A stretch of 7,484 bases of DNA from Simkania negevensis (GTDB lineage Bacteria > Chlamydiota > Chlamydiia > Chlamydiales > Simkaniaceae), in NCBI GenBank assembly GCA_016191565.1, contig JACPWA010000202.1, positions 1-7,484 of the forward strand, read 5' to 3'. Positions 1 through 6,617 of this stretch are shown here, in pieces (the stretch's first letter is position 1; every line of letters begins with the position of its first letter). The translations under genes and the position numbers were made by a program. The notes beneath the pieces are model-generated. The model had not been told where the DNA came from and did no database searches. It saw only the letters and a list, made by a program, of their open reading frames with translations.

Positions 1-1328
1 ACTAAGGCGATTAGATATTTTTTTTCTTTGATAGAGATAATGTTGATCGCATTTCCTTTCTTTTTCTCAAATGCACTTAAAGAGGCGAGATCTTCTCTTC
101 CGATCGACTGAAAGAATCCTCTTCCTTGAGAAGTTAAAGTTCCTTTCTCATCAAAAGCTAAAGAAAGGAGGGGGCCTTTTTTTTCTATTTCTAGATCTTT
201 TGTGCCATGCGAAAGATCCTGAATGATCAAGGCAAGGCGACGGGGTGTTCCACAAACGATGAGGCTTTTATAAGAAAGATTATATTTTTCCAGTAGCTGG
301 GATATTTTACTTTTGAGCTGCTCGCAGCCAATTGGCACAAAAGTAGCAGGAAGTTCTTCAGAGCCAATTTCGAGTAAAAAATCTCCCTTTTTTTCTGGAT
401 CGAATGGTGCTGAGGTCCCTTTTTGTTTAGAAGCTTCTTCCTTGTACTTAGGAGGGTTTTTGCTAAGAAGAGGAAAGCCCAATTCTTGCCTGGACTTGAG
501 GTAAAGGGCAGCGATATTTTTAGCAAGTTCCCGAATCCGGGTAATATAGGCAGCTCTTTCTGAAACAGATAGAATTCCTCTTGCCTCCAGCATATTAAAG
601 GCATGAGAGGCTTTGATTACGAAATCATAGGCGGGAATAGGAAGTTTTTCTTGGAGGAGCCGTTTTGCCTCTAGGGCAAAATCTTCAAAATGGCGCAGCC
701 ACATCTCTGTTGACGCTTTGTAGAAATTATAATTGCTCCACTCTACTTCGTTTTGATGACATATATCTCCATAGCTAAATTCCTCGTTCCATTTCATAGC
801 AAATATCGCATTGCAGTTTTGTACTGCCATAGCAAGCCGTTCTAGGCCATAGGTGATCTCAACGCTTACCGGGTGAGTAGGAAGGCCAGCCATTGCTTGA
901 AAATAGGTGAATTGGGTGATCTCCATCCCATCAAACCACACCTCCCAGCCTAGCCCCCAAGCACCAAGAGTAGGGCCTTCCCAATCGTCGTGCACAAAGC
1001 GGATATCGTGCTCTTTGAGCTGAATGCCAATTGCCTCCAAGGAATGCAGGTAAAGTTCTTGGATGTTCAGCGGAGAAGGCTTGATAATGACCTGAAATTG
1101 ATGGAAAAGCTGTACCCGATTGGGATTTTCCCCAAATCTTCCATCTTGAGGTCTACGAGAGGGTTCCACGTAGGCTGTTTTGTAAGGCTCAGGACCTAGA
1201 CAACGGAGAAAAGTAGCTGGATTAAACGTGCCGGCCCCTACCTCGACATCATGTCCTTGATGGAGAATGCAGCCCTGTTTCGACCAAAATTCTGTTAGCT
1301 TGGTAATAATTTCTTGAAATGTGAACAT
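1..1328 (-). CDS. glyQS: Fused glycyl-tRNA synthetase, alpha+beta (partial, continues off the left edge)
   Basis: Charges tRNA-Gly with glycine in the cytoplasm; class II aminoacyl-tRNA synthetase of the bacterial alpha/beta type. About 442 codons are visible with no stop or frameshift. Residues 1-295 are the alpha (catalytic) part: [12 protein letters not shown] at 31-42, then GPEPY and the motif-2 stretch [10 protein letters not shown] at 55-64 ending ENPNR (67-71). SVSERAAYI lies near the end of alpha. A lysine-rich linker follows, and at 317-328 the chain reads [12 protein letters not shown], the usual N-terminus of a separate beta subunit, so the two subunits are fused in frame as known for Chlamydia. 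The remaining beta part (anticodon and tRNA recognition) lies outside the window. The ATG at 1328 gives the expected N-terminus (MFTFQEII), but the GAGGAG ribosome site at 1350-1355 is 21 bases away, because of a 12-base duplication described separately. TTG codons at 1334 and 1346 are in-frame alternatives. Confidence 0.96.
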   Translation of the reverse strand, partial: MFTFQEIITKLTEFWSKQGCILHQGHDVEVGAGTFNPATFLRCLGPEPYKTAYVEPSRRPQDGRFGENPNRVQLFHQFQVIIKPSPLNIQELYLHSLEAIGIQLKEHDIRFVHDDWEGPTLGAWGLGWEVWFDGMEITQFTYFQAMAGLPTHPVSVEITYGLERLAMAVQNCNAIFAMKWNEEFSYGDICHQNEVEWSNYNFYKASTEMWLRHFEDFALEAKRLLQEKLPIPAYDFVIKASHAFNMLEARGILSVSERAAYITRIRELAKNIAALYLKSRQELGFPLLSKNPPKYKEEASKQKGTSAPFDPEKKGDFLLEIGSEELPATFVPIGCEQLKSKISQLLEKYNLSYKSLIVCGTPRRLALIIQDLSHGTKDLEIEKKGPLLSLAFDEKGTLTSQGRGFFQSIGREDLASLSAFEKKKGNAINIISIKEKKYLIAL

Positions 1329-1346
1329 ACTCAAGAATATACTCAA
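1323..1346 (-). repeat. 12-bp tandem duplication spanning the glyQS start codon
   Basis: On the minus strand two 12-base units lie head to tail: TTGAGTATATTC (1346-1335) and TTGAGTATGTTC (1334-1323). They differ at one base, which turns the ATG of the second unit into ATA in the first. The ATA would sit 9 bases from the GAGGAG ribosome site at 1350-1355, while the remaining ATG sits 21 bases away. The repeat keeps the reading frame. Confidence 0.85.
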
Positions 1347-1432
1347 GTTCTCCTCTTCCCGTAAAGAGAAATGGAGAGGACTAGGGAGCTAACGGTTACC
1401 TGGGCGTTTCCTTCAAAAAATCTATGTTGTTC

Positions 1433-1461
1433 TTGACGTAATATCGCAAATTGTCTATATT
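1433..1461 (+). promoter_or_regulatory. Sigma-70-like promoter of the LRR gene
   Basis: TTGACG (1433-1438) and TATATT (1456-1461) are separated by 17 bases; each box matches the vegetative consensus at 5 of 6 positions. The predicted transcript would start near 1468, which leaves a 15-20 base leader before the ATG at 1484. It therefore excludes the longer reading frame that begins with TTG at 1451. Seen in sequence only; promoter activity is inferred. Confidence 0.6.
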
Positions 1462-1473
1462 TTTTTTAATTTT

Positions 1474-1481
1474 AAGGGGGG
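1474..1481 (+). promoter_or_regulatory. Ribosome binding site that decides the LRR gene start
   Basis: AAGGGGGG lies just upstream of the ATG at 1484. Its AAGG core leaves 6 bases to the start codon. No comparable site precedes the alternative TTG at 1451. Confidence 0.55.
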
Positions 1482-1483
1482 TT

Positions 1484-2767
1484 ATGAGTACCAAACCGCT
1501 TTCTAGTCTTGCCCCTAAGACCTTGTTATCCGTTAGGGGGCACCCAAAAGGGGTTACGTTTGATAATGTTCCTGAGAGCGTAAAAGGCGCTATCTTCCAT
1601 ATGAGCTCAGAATCAACGACGGCTGTGCCTTTAGTTAGTAAAAGCTGGCAACAATCATGTCCAAACTCGTTTGTTCCAGAAATCGCTCAATGTAAGCAAG
1701 ATTTTAGATTAAAGGCTATTTTTGAAGCAGTACGTTCAAATTTAGAGCTAAAAGAAGGTTCTTCTTTAACAGCCAAACAATGCCAATCTATTGCTAGGGG
1801 AGTTAGGAAAAATATTTTAGATGAAGCACGACATATGAATATTAAAGTGGAAAACCCGCAAACAGTCTCTTTGAATGCTGTTTTGGATTTGATAGAAGAA
1901 GCTGAAAACAAAAACCTCGTCTCCTTTTTTCAAGAGCTGATCAAAGACCCTGCCTTAAGCGCTAAAAGGGAAGAACTCTTAGAGATGCTAGATCCCCACC
2001 TTGATCTTGCCGCTCAAGCAAGCAAGATACGCAGCTGGATGGAAAGGGAGTCAGGGCTTTCTGGGGTTCTACGAAATGTAACGACTCTAGATCTTTCTAA
2101 TCTAGGTTTAACAACTCTTCCCATGGAAGTATGTAAGCTTGTTTCCTTACAAAGGCTTAATCTTGCTGGCAATTGCTTAACTTCATTACCAAAAGAAATT
2201 GGAGATCTTGTTGCATTAACATCCCTCTGGCTTAAAGATAACCGATTAACAAGCCTACCAAGAGAAATTAGAAACCTTACTGCATTAAGATTCCTCACGC
2301 TCCACAATAATCGATTAACAAGCCTACTACAAGAAATTGGAAATCTTACTGCATTAACACAACTCTCACTCAACGGTAATCGGCTAACAAGCCTACCACA
2401 GGAAATTGGAGACCTTACTGCCCTAACACACCTCTGGCTCCACAATAATCAATTAACAAGCCTACTACAAGAAATTGGAAATCTTACTGCATTAAGACTC
2501 CTTGCGCTCGAAGACAACCAATTAACAAGCCTACCAAAAAGCTTTACCTACCTTAATGCGTTAGACCTCCTCTATCTTGAAAAGGATCGCGTCACAGTGC
2601 TACCGCCCCTAGCCTCCTCAGAAGCACGTAAACGTCTTCTTACTAGATTAAGAATTCGCTGGCTCGAAAAGGATCGATCTATATGGTCTTTCATTATTAA
2701 AAAAATTGAGACGGTTAAGGCTTTGATAAGACCTCTTTTGTGTTTAGAGGCTTTTTTCTCTGACTGA
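1484..2767 (+). CDS. F-box-like / leucine-rich repeat protein, putative host-directed effector
   Basis: 427 residues. Residues 28-60 look like an F-box: VPESV and AIF, then LVSKSW, match the pattern LPxEI...IF...VCKxW. F-boxes bind Skp1 in eukaryotic SCF ubiquitin ligases. Residues 61-198 are mostly helical and charged, ending with an IRSWM segment that commonly precedes the repeats in Protochlamydia LRR proteins (from memory). Eight 23-residue LRRs follow (199 to about 381), consensus LxxLxLxxNxLTSLPxEIGxLTA, forming a likely substrate-binding surface. The tail (382-427) is basic, has no NEL-type ligase domain, and its last ten codons derive from antisense glyQS-like DNA. No signal peptide or membrane segment is seen; export by type III secretion would be expected but is not shown. 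ATG 1484 is preferred over TTG 1451 on promoter and ribosome-site grounds. The gene has its own promoter and lies between glyQS and rlmN. The F-box call is by eye; the LRR call is firm. Confidence 0.88.
   Translation: MSTKPLSSLAPKTLLSVRGHPKGVTFDNVPESVKGAIFHMSSESTTAVPLVSKSWQQSCPNSFVPEIAQCKQDFRLKAIFEAVRSNLELKEGSSLTAKQCQSIARGVRKNILDEARHMNIKVENPQTVSLNAVLDLIEEAENKNLVSFFQELIKDPALSAKREELLEMLDPHLDLAAQASKIRSWMERESGLSGVLRNVTTLDLSNLGLTTLPMEVCKLVSLQRLNLAGNCLTSLPKEIGDLVALTSLWLKDNRLTSLPREIRNLTALRFLTLHNNRLTSLLQEIGNLTALTQLSLNGNRLTSLPQEIGDLTALTHLWLHNNQLTSLLQEIGNLTALRLLALEDNQLTSLPKSFTYLNALDLLYLEKDRVTVLPPLASSEARKRLLTRLRIRWLEKDRSIWSFIIKKIETVKALIRPLLCLEAFFSD
2078..2622 (+). repeat. 69-bp leucine-rich repeat array, eight units
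   Basis: Units begin at 2078, 2147, 2216, 2285, 2354, 2423, 2492 and 2561, each 69 bases (23 codons); the last is degenerate and ends around 2622. Units 4 and 6 are nearly identical: 2301-2357 and 2439-2495 share 56 of 57 bases at a distance of 138 bases (two units). Both code for TSLLQEI where most other units have TSLP. This points to recent duplication of a two-repeat block. Confidence 0.9.
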
Positions 2768-2833
2768 GGGAGATTTTTACTGAGGAAAGGAAGACCAAGC
2801 TCTTGCCTAGAAGTGAGATAAAAGATGATGATA
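2735..2833 (-). pseudogene. glyQS: Relic of a second glyQS copy (alpha/beta linker region)
   Basis: Read on the minus strand in one frame, this stretch encodes YLTSRQELGLPFLSKN, against [16 protein letters not shown] at residues 276-291 of the glyQS gene in this window (13 of 16 identical). The DNA aligns without gaps at a constant offset of 2317 to positions 418-516; I count about 68 matches in 99. Similarity continues through the linker (ASK.K) and stops near 2735. Upstream on the minus strand an in-frame TAG (2836-2838) follows at once and similarity fades, so no functional product is expected. Positions 2735-2767 are also the last ten codons and stop of the LRR gene on the other strand. 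Weak matches at the same offset around 2878-2893 may mark a further decayed part. Confidence 0.8.
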
Positions 2834-3014
2834 CACTATCGTCAACCCTTTCGAAGTAGATTTTCAGAGCTTCCTATTACAATAGACATAATTATATTTA
2901 ATCGCTGATGCAAAGCAAAGCCCCATACTTGCTTAGAGCTTATTGAAGTTATCGAATAGACAATTCTGTATAGAATAAAAATTTTACTAAAAAATTATCA
3001 TTCTCTTTCCTGCT

Positions 3015-3042
3015 GAGGAGGTTCTTGAATGAAAACCTCTTT
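3015..3042 (+). promoter_or_regulatory. Strong Shine-Dalgarno site inside a possible hairpin, rlmN leader
   Basis: GAGGAGG (3015-3021) is the best ribosome site in this region and lies 7 bases before an ATG at 3029, not before rlmN. GAGGTT (3018-3023) can pair with AACCTC (3034-3039) around a 10-base loop, and the stem may be lengthened by G-U pairs, so the site could be masked in the mRNA. Folding was judged by eye. Confidence 0.4.
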
Positions 3043-3052
3043 TGTGAGATGA
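3029..3052 (+). CDS. Seven-codon leader ORF (MKTSFVR), possible upstream ORF of rlmN
   Basis: ATG at 3029 follows an excellent GAGGAGG site with 7-base spacing. The stop TGA (3050-3052) overlaps the next ATG (3049-3051) as ATGA. Too short to have a domain; if translated, its role would be to bring ribosomes to the following frames. Chance is a real alternative. Confidence 0.35.
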   Translation: MKTSFVR

Positions 3053-3087
3053 TTGCAGGGGCCAAAGCTAATGGAAATCAGCCATGA
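3049..3087 (+). CDS. Twelve-codon leader ORF (MIAGAKANGNQP), coupled to rlmN
   Basis: Starts inside the stop of the previous mini-ORF (ATGA, 3049-3052). Its own stop TGA (3085-3087) overlaps the rlmN start (ATGA, 3084-3087). It has no separate ribosome site, so translation would depend on re-initiation. No recognisable product. Confidence 0.3.
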   Translation: MIAGAKANGNQP

Positions 3088-4124
3088 AAGAATTTTGCTC
3101 CCTTTTTCAAAAAGAACTGGAAGAGTTCCTCCTATCTACTAAGGAACCTTCCTATCGCTCTACTCAGCTTTTAGAGTGGGTCTATCAGAAAGGGGAAATC
3201 GATTGGGAGAAAATGACCAACCTTTCCAAGCCCCTTCGCACTAAGTTAAAAGAGGCTTTTATTTTTCCAGCACTCCAAATAGAAAAAATGCAAACCTCAG
3301 AAGATGGGGAGACCTTTAAATTTCTCTTTAAACTCAAAGATCAAAATTTTGTTGAAGCAGTGCTCATTTGCTCAGGGGATAGAAGGACAATTTGCCTTTC
3401 TTCTCAGGTGGGATGCCCTGCAAGATGCAGTTTTTGTGCTTCAGGAAAAGAAGGACTTCTTCGCAATTTAACTTCTGGAGAAATTGTCGAGCAAGTGCTT
3501 CACATTAAAAGATTTTTAATGGAGAAAAAAGAACGGGTAAGCCATCTCGTTTTCATGGGGATGGGAGAGCCACTAGAAAATTATGACGCGCTAGTTCATG
3601 CAATCAAGATGTTTATGGATCCTAAGTTCTTTGGGATTTCACAGCGGAGAATCACTGTTTCTACCGTGGGAGTGGTTGAGGGGATCAAGAAATTAAAAAA
3701 AGAGAACTTTACCGTCAATCTCGCCCTTTCTCTCCACGCTCCTAATCAGCATATTCGGAAAAAGATTATCCCTTATGCCAGAAAATACCCACTAGAAAAG
3801 ATCATCGAAGTGGTGAGAGAGTATGGCAAAGAAACCAAGCGAGATATCACCTATGAGTATATTCTTCTTTCAGGAATCAACGATGGAGAAGAGGAGGCTA
3901 GAGGGCTTGCCTTGCTACTCAAGCATGAGCAGTGCACAGTAAATCTAATTCCCTACAATCCGGTACCTTTCATCCACCTTAAAAGGCCACAAAAAGAGGC
4001 GATTGAGAATTTTCAAAAAACCCTTTTTGATCTGGGAATTCGCTGCACAAGAAGGTATACGAAAGGGAAAGATATCGCTGCTGCCTGCGGGCAGCTGGCC
4101 CTTCAGAAAAAAGGCTCTACCTAA
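3084..4124 (+). CDS. rlmN: Dual-specificity rRNA/tRNA adenine-C2 methyltransferase RlmN
   Basis: Radical-SAM enzyme that methylates C2 of A2503 in 23S rRNA and of A37 in some tRNAs, by a ping-pong mechanism through a methylated cysteine. 346 residues, in the usual range. Fe-S cluster cysteines are C111, C115 and C118 (GCPARCSFCAS). The general base is probably E91 (FVEAV), and the two catalytic cysteines are C104 (ICLSSQ) and C335 (AACGQL). E91, C104 and the three cluster cysteines keep a constant distance of 14 from their E. coli counterparts (E105, C118, C125, C129, C132). GMGEP at 159-163 is the SAM-binding loop. The start at 3084 is the only sensible one, because an in-frame TAA lies at 3069-3071; the ribosome site directly upstream is poor (GGA), which makes the coupled leader ORFs of interest. 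pgsA follows on the same strand after a gap of about 80 bases. Distinguished from Cfr by context and the standard RlmN motifs. Confidence 0.96.
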   Translation: MKEFCSLFQKELEEFLLSTKEPSYRSTQLLEWVYQKGEIDWEKMTNLSKPLRTKLKEAFIFPALQIEKMQTSEDGETFKFLFKLKDQNFVEAVLICSGDRRTICLSSQVGCPARCSFCASGKEGLLRNLTSGEIVEQVLHIKRFLMEKKERVSHLVFMGMGEPLENYDALVHAIKMFMDPKFFGISQRRITVSTVGVVEGIKKLKKENFTVNLALSLHAPNQHIRKKIIPYARKYPLEKIIEVVREYGKETKRDITYEYILLSGINDGEEEARGLALLLKHEQCTVNLIPYNPVPFIHLKRPQKEAIENFQKTLFDLGIRCTRRYTKGKDIAAACGQLALQKKGST

Positions 4125-4146
4125 ACTTCCTGCTGTTTTTAGACGC

Positions 4147-4175
4147 TTGCATAATTGCCTTGAAACCAGTATAAG
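4147..4175 (+). promoter_or_regulatory. Possible promoter of pgsA
   Basis: TTGCAT (4147-4152) and TATAAG (4170-4175) are 17 bases apart. The -10 box matches at 5 of 6 positions, the -35 box only at 3. Transcription would start near 4182, which favours the pgsA ATG at 4206 over the one at 4185. Confidence 0.3.
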
Positions 4176-4205
4176 AGCAGCAACGTGCATCTGTGGTTTA
4201 GCGTC

Positions 4206-4844
4206 ATGAAATCGATCTCACTAGATCTCTTAACTAAGAGGAACTGGCCTTTGAAAATCCCTCTCTTCTTGACCATGGGCAGAATCTTTATTAGTCCCAT
4301 TTTTTTGCTTTTCTATTTGTATTATGAAAAATTGGGGATCTCACCTCAGATGCTCCCTTTCTTCTTAATCTTTCTCTTAGCGCTGTCTGAGCTTTCTGAT
4401 TTCTTTGATGGTTATTTGGCTAGGAAACTCCATCTTGTTACTGAACTAGGTAAGATCTTGGATCCCATGGCTGACAGCATTACCCGGCTGACGATGCTTC
4501 TTACTTTTACCCAAGGGTGTGTTGATCTACCCCTCCTGCTTGTCTTTGTTTTTATCTATCGAGATGCCATGATCAGTGCTCTTAGAACTATTTGTGCTAT
4601 AAGAGGGGTAACGCTAGCTGCGCGCACGAGCGGTAAGGTAAAGGCAGCCATTCAAGGTCTTTCTATCTTTTTGATCCTTTTACTCATGATTTTCTACACT
4701 GCAAGGAGCCTTTCTCTTGCTGCTCTTCAACAGGTCAGTTTGCTAATCATTTCTTTAGCAGCAATCTATTCTGTTGTATCTGGACTAGAATATGTGATCA
4801 GTAATCGTCATTATTTAAAACAAGCCTGGGAAAAGGAGAAATAA
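4206..4844 (+). CDS. pgsA: CDP-alcohol phosphatidyltransferase, probably phosphatidylglycerophosphate synthase
   Basis: Inner-membrane enzyme that transfers a phosphatidyl group from CDP-diacylglycerol to an alcohol, most likely glycerol-3-phosphate, giving phosphatidylglycerophosphate. 212 residues from ATG 4206 (219 from the alternative ATG 4185). The complete family motif is present: D65, D68-G69, A72-R73, G82, D86 and D90 (SDFFDGYLARK then GKILDPMAD), with all four metal-binding aspartates. Hydrophobic segments before the motif (IPLFLTMGRIFISPIFLLF; MLPFFLIFLLALSEL) and after it (three or more) fit the six-helix fold. The N-terminus resembles PgsA (PNLLTLSRI-like). The substrate cannot be fixed from sequence; a second family member or phosphatidylserine synthase is the alternative. 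No strong ribosome site precedes either ATG; 4206 is chosen because of the family length and the possible promoter. It lies next to glgA, tail to tail, as in Chlamydia (from memory). Confidence 0.88.
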   Translation: MKSISLDLLTKRNWPLKIPLFLTMGRIFISPIFLLFYLYYEKLGISPQMLPFFLIFLLALSELSDFFDGYLARKLHLVTELGKILDPMADSITRLTMLLTFTQGCVDLPLLLVFVFIYRDAMISALRTICAIRGVTLAARTSGKVKAAIQGLSIFLILLLMIFYTARSLSLAALQQVSLLIISLAAIYSVVSGLEYVISNRHYLKQAWEKEK

Positions 4845-4940
4845 TTTGAGCCTCCACTACTGCTCTGCAAACTTAACTCTTGGTATTTTGACTGGCTAAG
4901 CTCCTGCACTTTGATGCAGCCCAAATGGCAAAAATTAAGC

Positions 4941-6432
4941 TTACAGAACACTAGAAATGTGCTGATAAATGTGCAGATACTCTTTCACCGGAGTTTTCCA
5001 ACTCCAATCTCTTGTTAACCCATTATAAATAATCTTCTGCCTCATTTTTGGACTTTCTACAAAATGGTCAAAAGCCCGGTCGATCACCTGCTTCACTTTT
5101 TCCTTTGCGGGAGAGGTAAATACATATCCGTTTCCCTTTTCAGAAATGCTCTGAAGGTCATCAATGTCGAAGATCGTATCTTTTAATCCCCCCACTTGAT
5201 GAACAATGGGAATAGTTCCATATAAAAGAGCGATCATCTGAGTGAGACCGCAAGGTTCATAGTAGGAAGGGACGAATAGAAAGTCTGCAGCAGCAAAGGT
5301 GAGATGGGCGAGCTTTTCATTGAAATGAAAGTGAAAATAAACTTTTTCATTGCTTTTTAGTTTTTCGCGAAGGAGTTGAAACTGTTTTTCTATTTTGGGG
5401 TCTTGAGTCGTTCCTAGAAGGATAAAGCTGCCCCCTTTTTTCAAGACTTCTTCGATTCCGTAGAGAATGAGTTCTGGCCCTTTTTGATAAGCCAATCTAG
5501 TAATAGAGCAAAATAGGGGGAAAAGAGGGGTCACAATTGAACTTTAGCTCAGTTGTGAGATAGCGCTTGTTCTCTTTTTTTCCTTCAAGTAGCTCTTCGA
5601 TTCTCAAAGGCTGATTAGAGTAGTTTTTATAAAGAAAAGGATCGCTTTTTGGATTCCAATATTCTGTTTCAACCCCATTAAGGATTCCCTTTAAGTTCTC
5701 TTGACGCTCTTTCAGAAGAGTTTCAAGTCCACATCCTTCTTCTCCTTGAATCTCTTTGGCATAGGTAGGAGAGACGGTAGTAAGAAAATCTGCGTCGATA
5801 ATCCCTCCCTTGAGAAGATTGATCTGGTCAGGGGCATAAGGATCTTGAAAGTTTCTTGTATGGAGATAATAGGTAGAATTGAGCTCAAGAGCGTCTAACG
5901 CTTCTCTTGAACAGACTCCTTGATAATGGAGGTTATGAAGAGTGAGGAGAATTCCCTTGATCTTTAGCCCGCGCGACTTAAAAACTTCTCGATAAAGAGG
6001 GGCTGCAAACGCTGTGGGCCAATCATGCAGATGGAGAATATCGATTGGCTTTTTTCTTTCTAGAAGAGCTTGGAGGGACACATAAGTAAAAGTAAGGAAG
6101 CGGTAGGTGTCATCTTTTTCTCCATAGATTTGCCCTCTGTTGAAATACCCCCTTTCCTCCTTAAGTTCCAAAAGAAGCAGAGAAAGACCATCCATTTTTG
6201 CAGACCAAAGGACTGCTGAAAACCCCCTTTGGTTTTGAAAAGGGGCAAATTCCTTCAATTCCACTTTTAGTTCTTTTAACTCTTTCCGGTTGATGAGATC
6301 ATAGAAAGGGAGAAGGAGCTCTACCTCCTCTTTCTCTCGCATGAGTGCTTTAGAAAGGCCGTGTGTGACATCGGCAAGACCACCCACTTTAACAAGAGGC
6401 GCTACCTCTGTTGCAAAATGAACAATATGCAT
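4941..6432 (-). pseudogene. glgA: Glycogen synthase (ADP-glucose type), interrupted by a single-base frameshift
   Basis: GT5-family enzyme that extends alpha-1,4-glucan from ADP-glucose. The first frame (6432 to 5497, 311 codons) holds the N-terminal domain: K15-VGGL for ADP-glucose, HLHDW at 134-138, TLHNLHYQG at 164-172, and GILNGVE then YWNP near 249-261. The second frame (to 4941) holds the C-terminal domain: R312 and K317 in TRLAYQKGPE, and EPCGLTQ with E392, the family's active-site region, followed by GGL (restored numbering). Skipping one base in the C5 run (minus strand; 5516-5520) joins them as FPLFCSITR and gives 496 residues, a normal GlgA length. As written, the protein ends after residue 311 and would be inactive. 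A sequencing error in the homopolymer, a true mutation and slippage are all possible; everything else in the gene looks intact. The GTG at 5534 could start the second half, but no use for it is evident. Confidence 0.9.
5516..5520 (-). other. Frameshift site in glgA (homopolymer of five)
   Basis: The coding strand reads TTTTCCCCCTATTTTG. With five C the frame runs into a TAG at 5497-5499; with four C it continues as FPLFCS into the rest of GlgA. This is the only break in the gene. Confidence 0.85.
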
Positions 6433-6453
6433 GGAAGCTCACTTTTTCTTTCC

Positions 6454-6482
6454 GGTATAGAAGAAAAAAGAAGCAATCACAA
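6454..6482 (-). promoter_or_regulatory. Possible promoter of glgA
   Basis: On the minus strand, TTGTGA (6482-6477) and TATACC (6459-6454) are 17 bases apart, four of six matches in each box. The leader before the ATG at 6432 would be about 15 bases. No strong ribosome site is visible. Confidence 0.35.
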
Positions 6483-6563
6483 GGAGTTTTTAAAGAAAAA
6501 CAAGAGATAAGGTCTGCTTTTTTGAGCTCTCTGCTGTTAATGAGAAAATTTTTTTTCAACTTC

Positions 6564-6591
6564 TTGCTTTTTTATGGTTTTTAGGTATTAT
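6564..6591 (+). promoter_or_regulatory. Possible promoter of the S9 peptidase gene
   Basis: TTGCTT (6564-6569) and TATTAT (6586-6591) with a 16-base spacer, preceded by an A/T-rich tract. The transcript would start about 20 bases before the ATG at 6618, and a GGA ribosome site (6608-6610) fits. Confidence 0.35.
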
Positions 6592-6617
6592 TCTTTATCT
6601 TTTAGCTGGAAAATTCT

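Larger units (their letters stand above)
2768..3083. other. Intergenic stretch between the LRR gene and rlmN
   Basis: Besides the glyQS relic (to 2833) and the mini-ORF leader (3015-3087), the AT-rich middle part 2834-3014 shows no gene or clear terminator. A possible weak promoter is TAGAAT at 2971-2976, but no well-spaced -35 box goes with it. No T-tailed hairpin is seen after the LRR stop codon. Confidence 0.5.

Noticed and set aside
227..604. 125-codon minus-strand frame and a 63-codon plus-strand frame inside glyQS
   Set aside because: Both overlap the well-conserved GlyQS reading frame and show no family resemblance.
1391..1399. Short palindrome TAACGGTTA between the divergent glyQS and LRR genes as an operator
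   Set aside because: Arms of only four bases; expected by chance in a region of this length.
1451..1483. Start of the LRR protein at TTG 1451
   Set aside because: The codon overlaps the region of the proposed -10 box, lies upstream of the likely transcript start and lacks a ribosome site; ATG 1484 has one.
2014..2445. 143-codon open frame on the minus strand opposite the LRR array
   Set aside because: The 69-base repeat length is a multiple of three, so a frame free of stops in one unit stays open in all; it is a shadow of the LRR gene.
4003..4209. 68-codon plus-strand frame and 81-codon minus-strand frame over the rlmN 3' end
   Set aside because: They overlap the conserved RlmN C-terminus (ACGQL region) and have no recognisable content.
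4904..4919. Hairpin CTGCA/TGCAG between pgsA and glgA as a bidirectional terminator
   Set aside because: Only five base pairs with a six-base loop and no T-run on either side; too weak to call.
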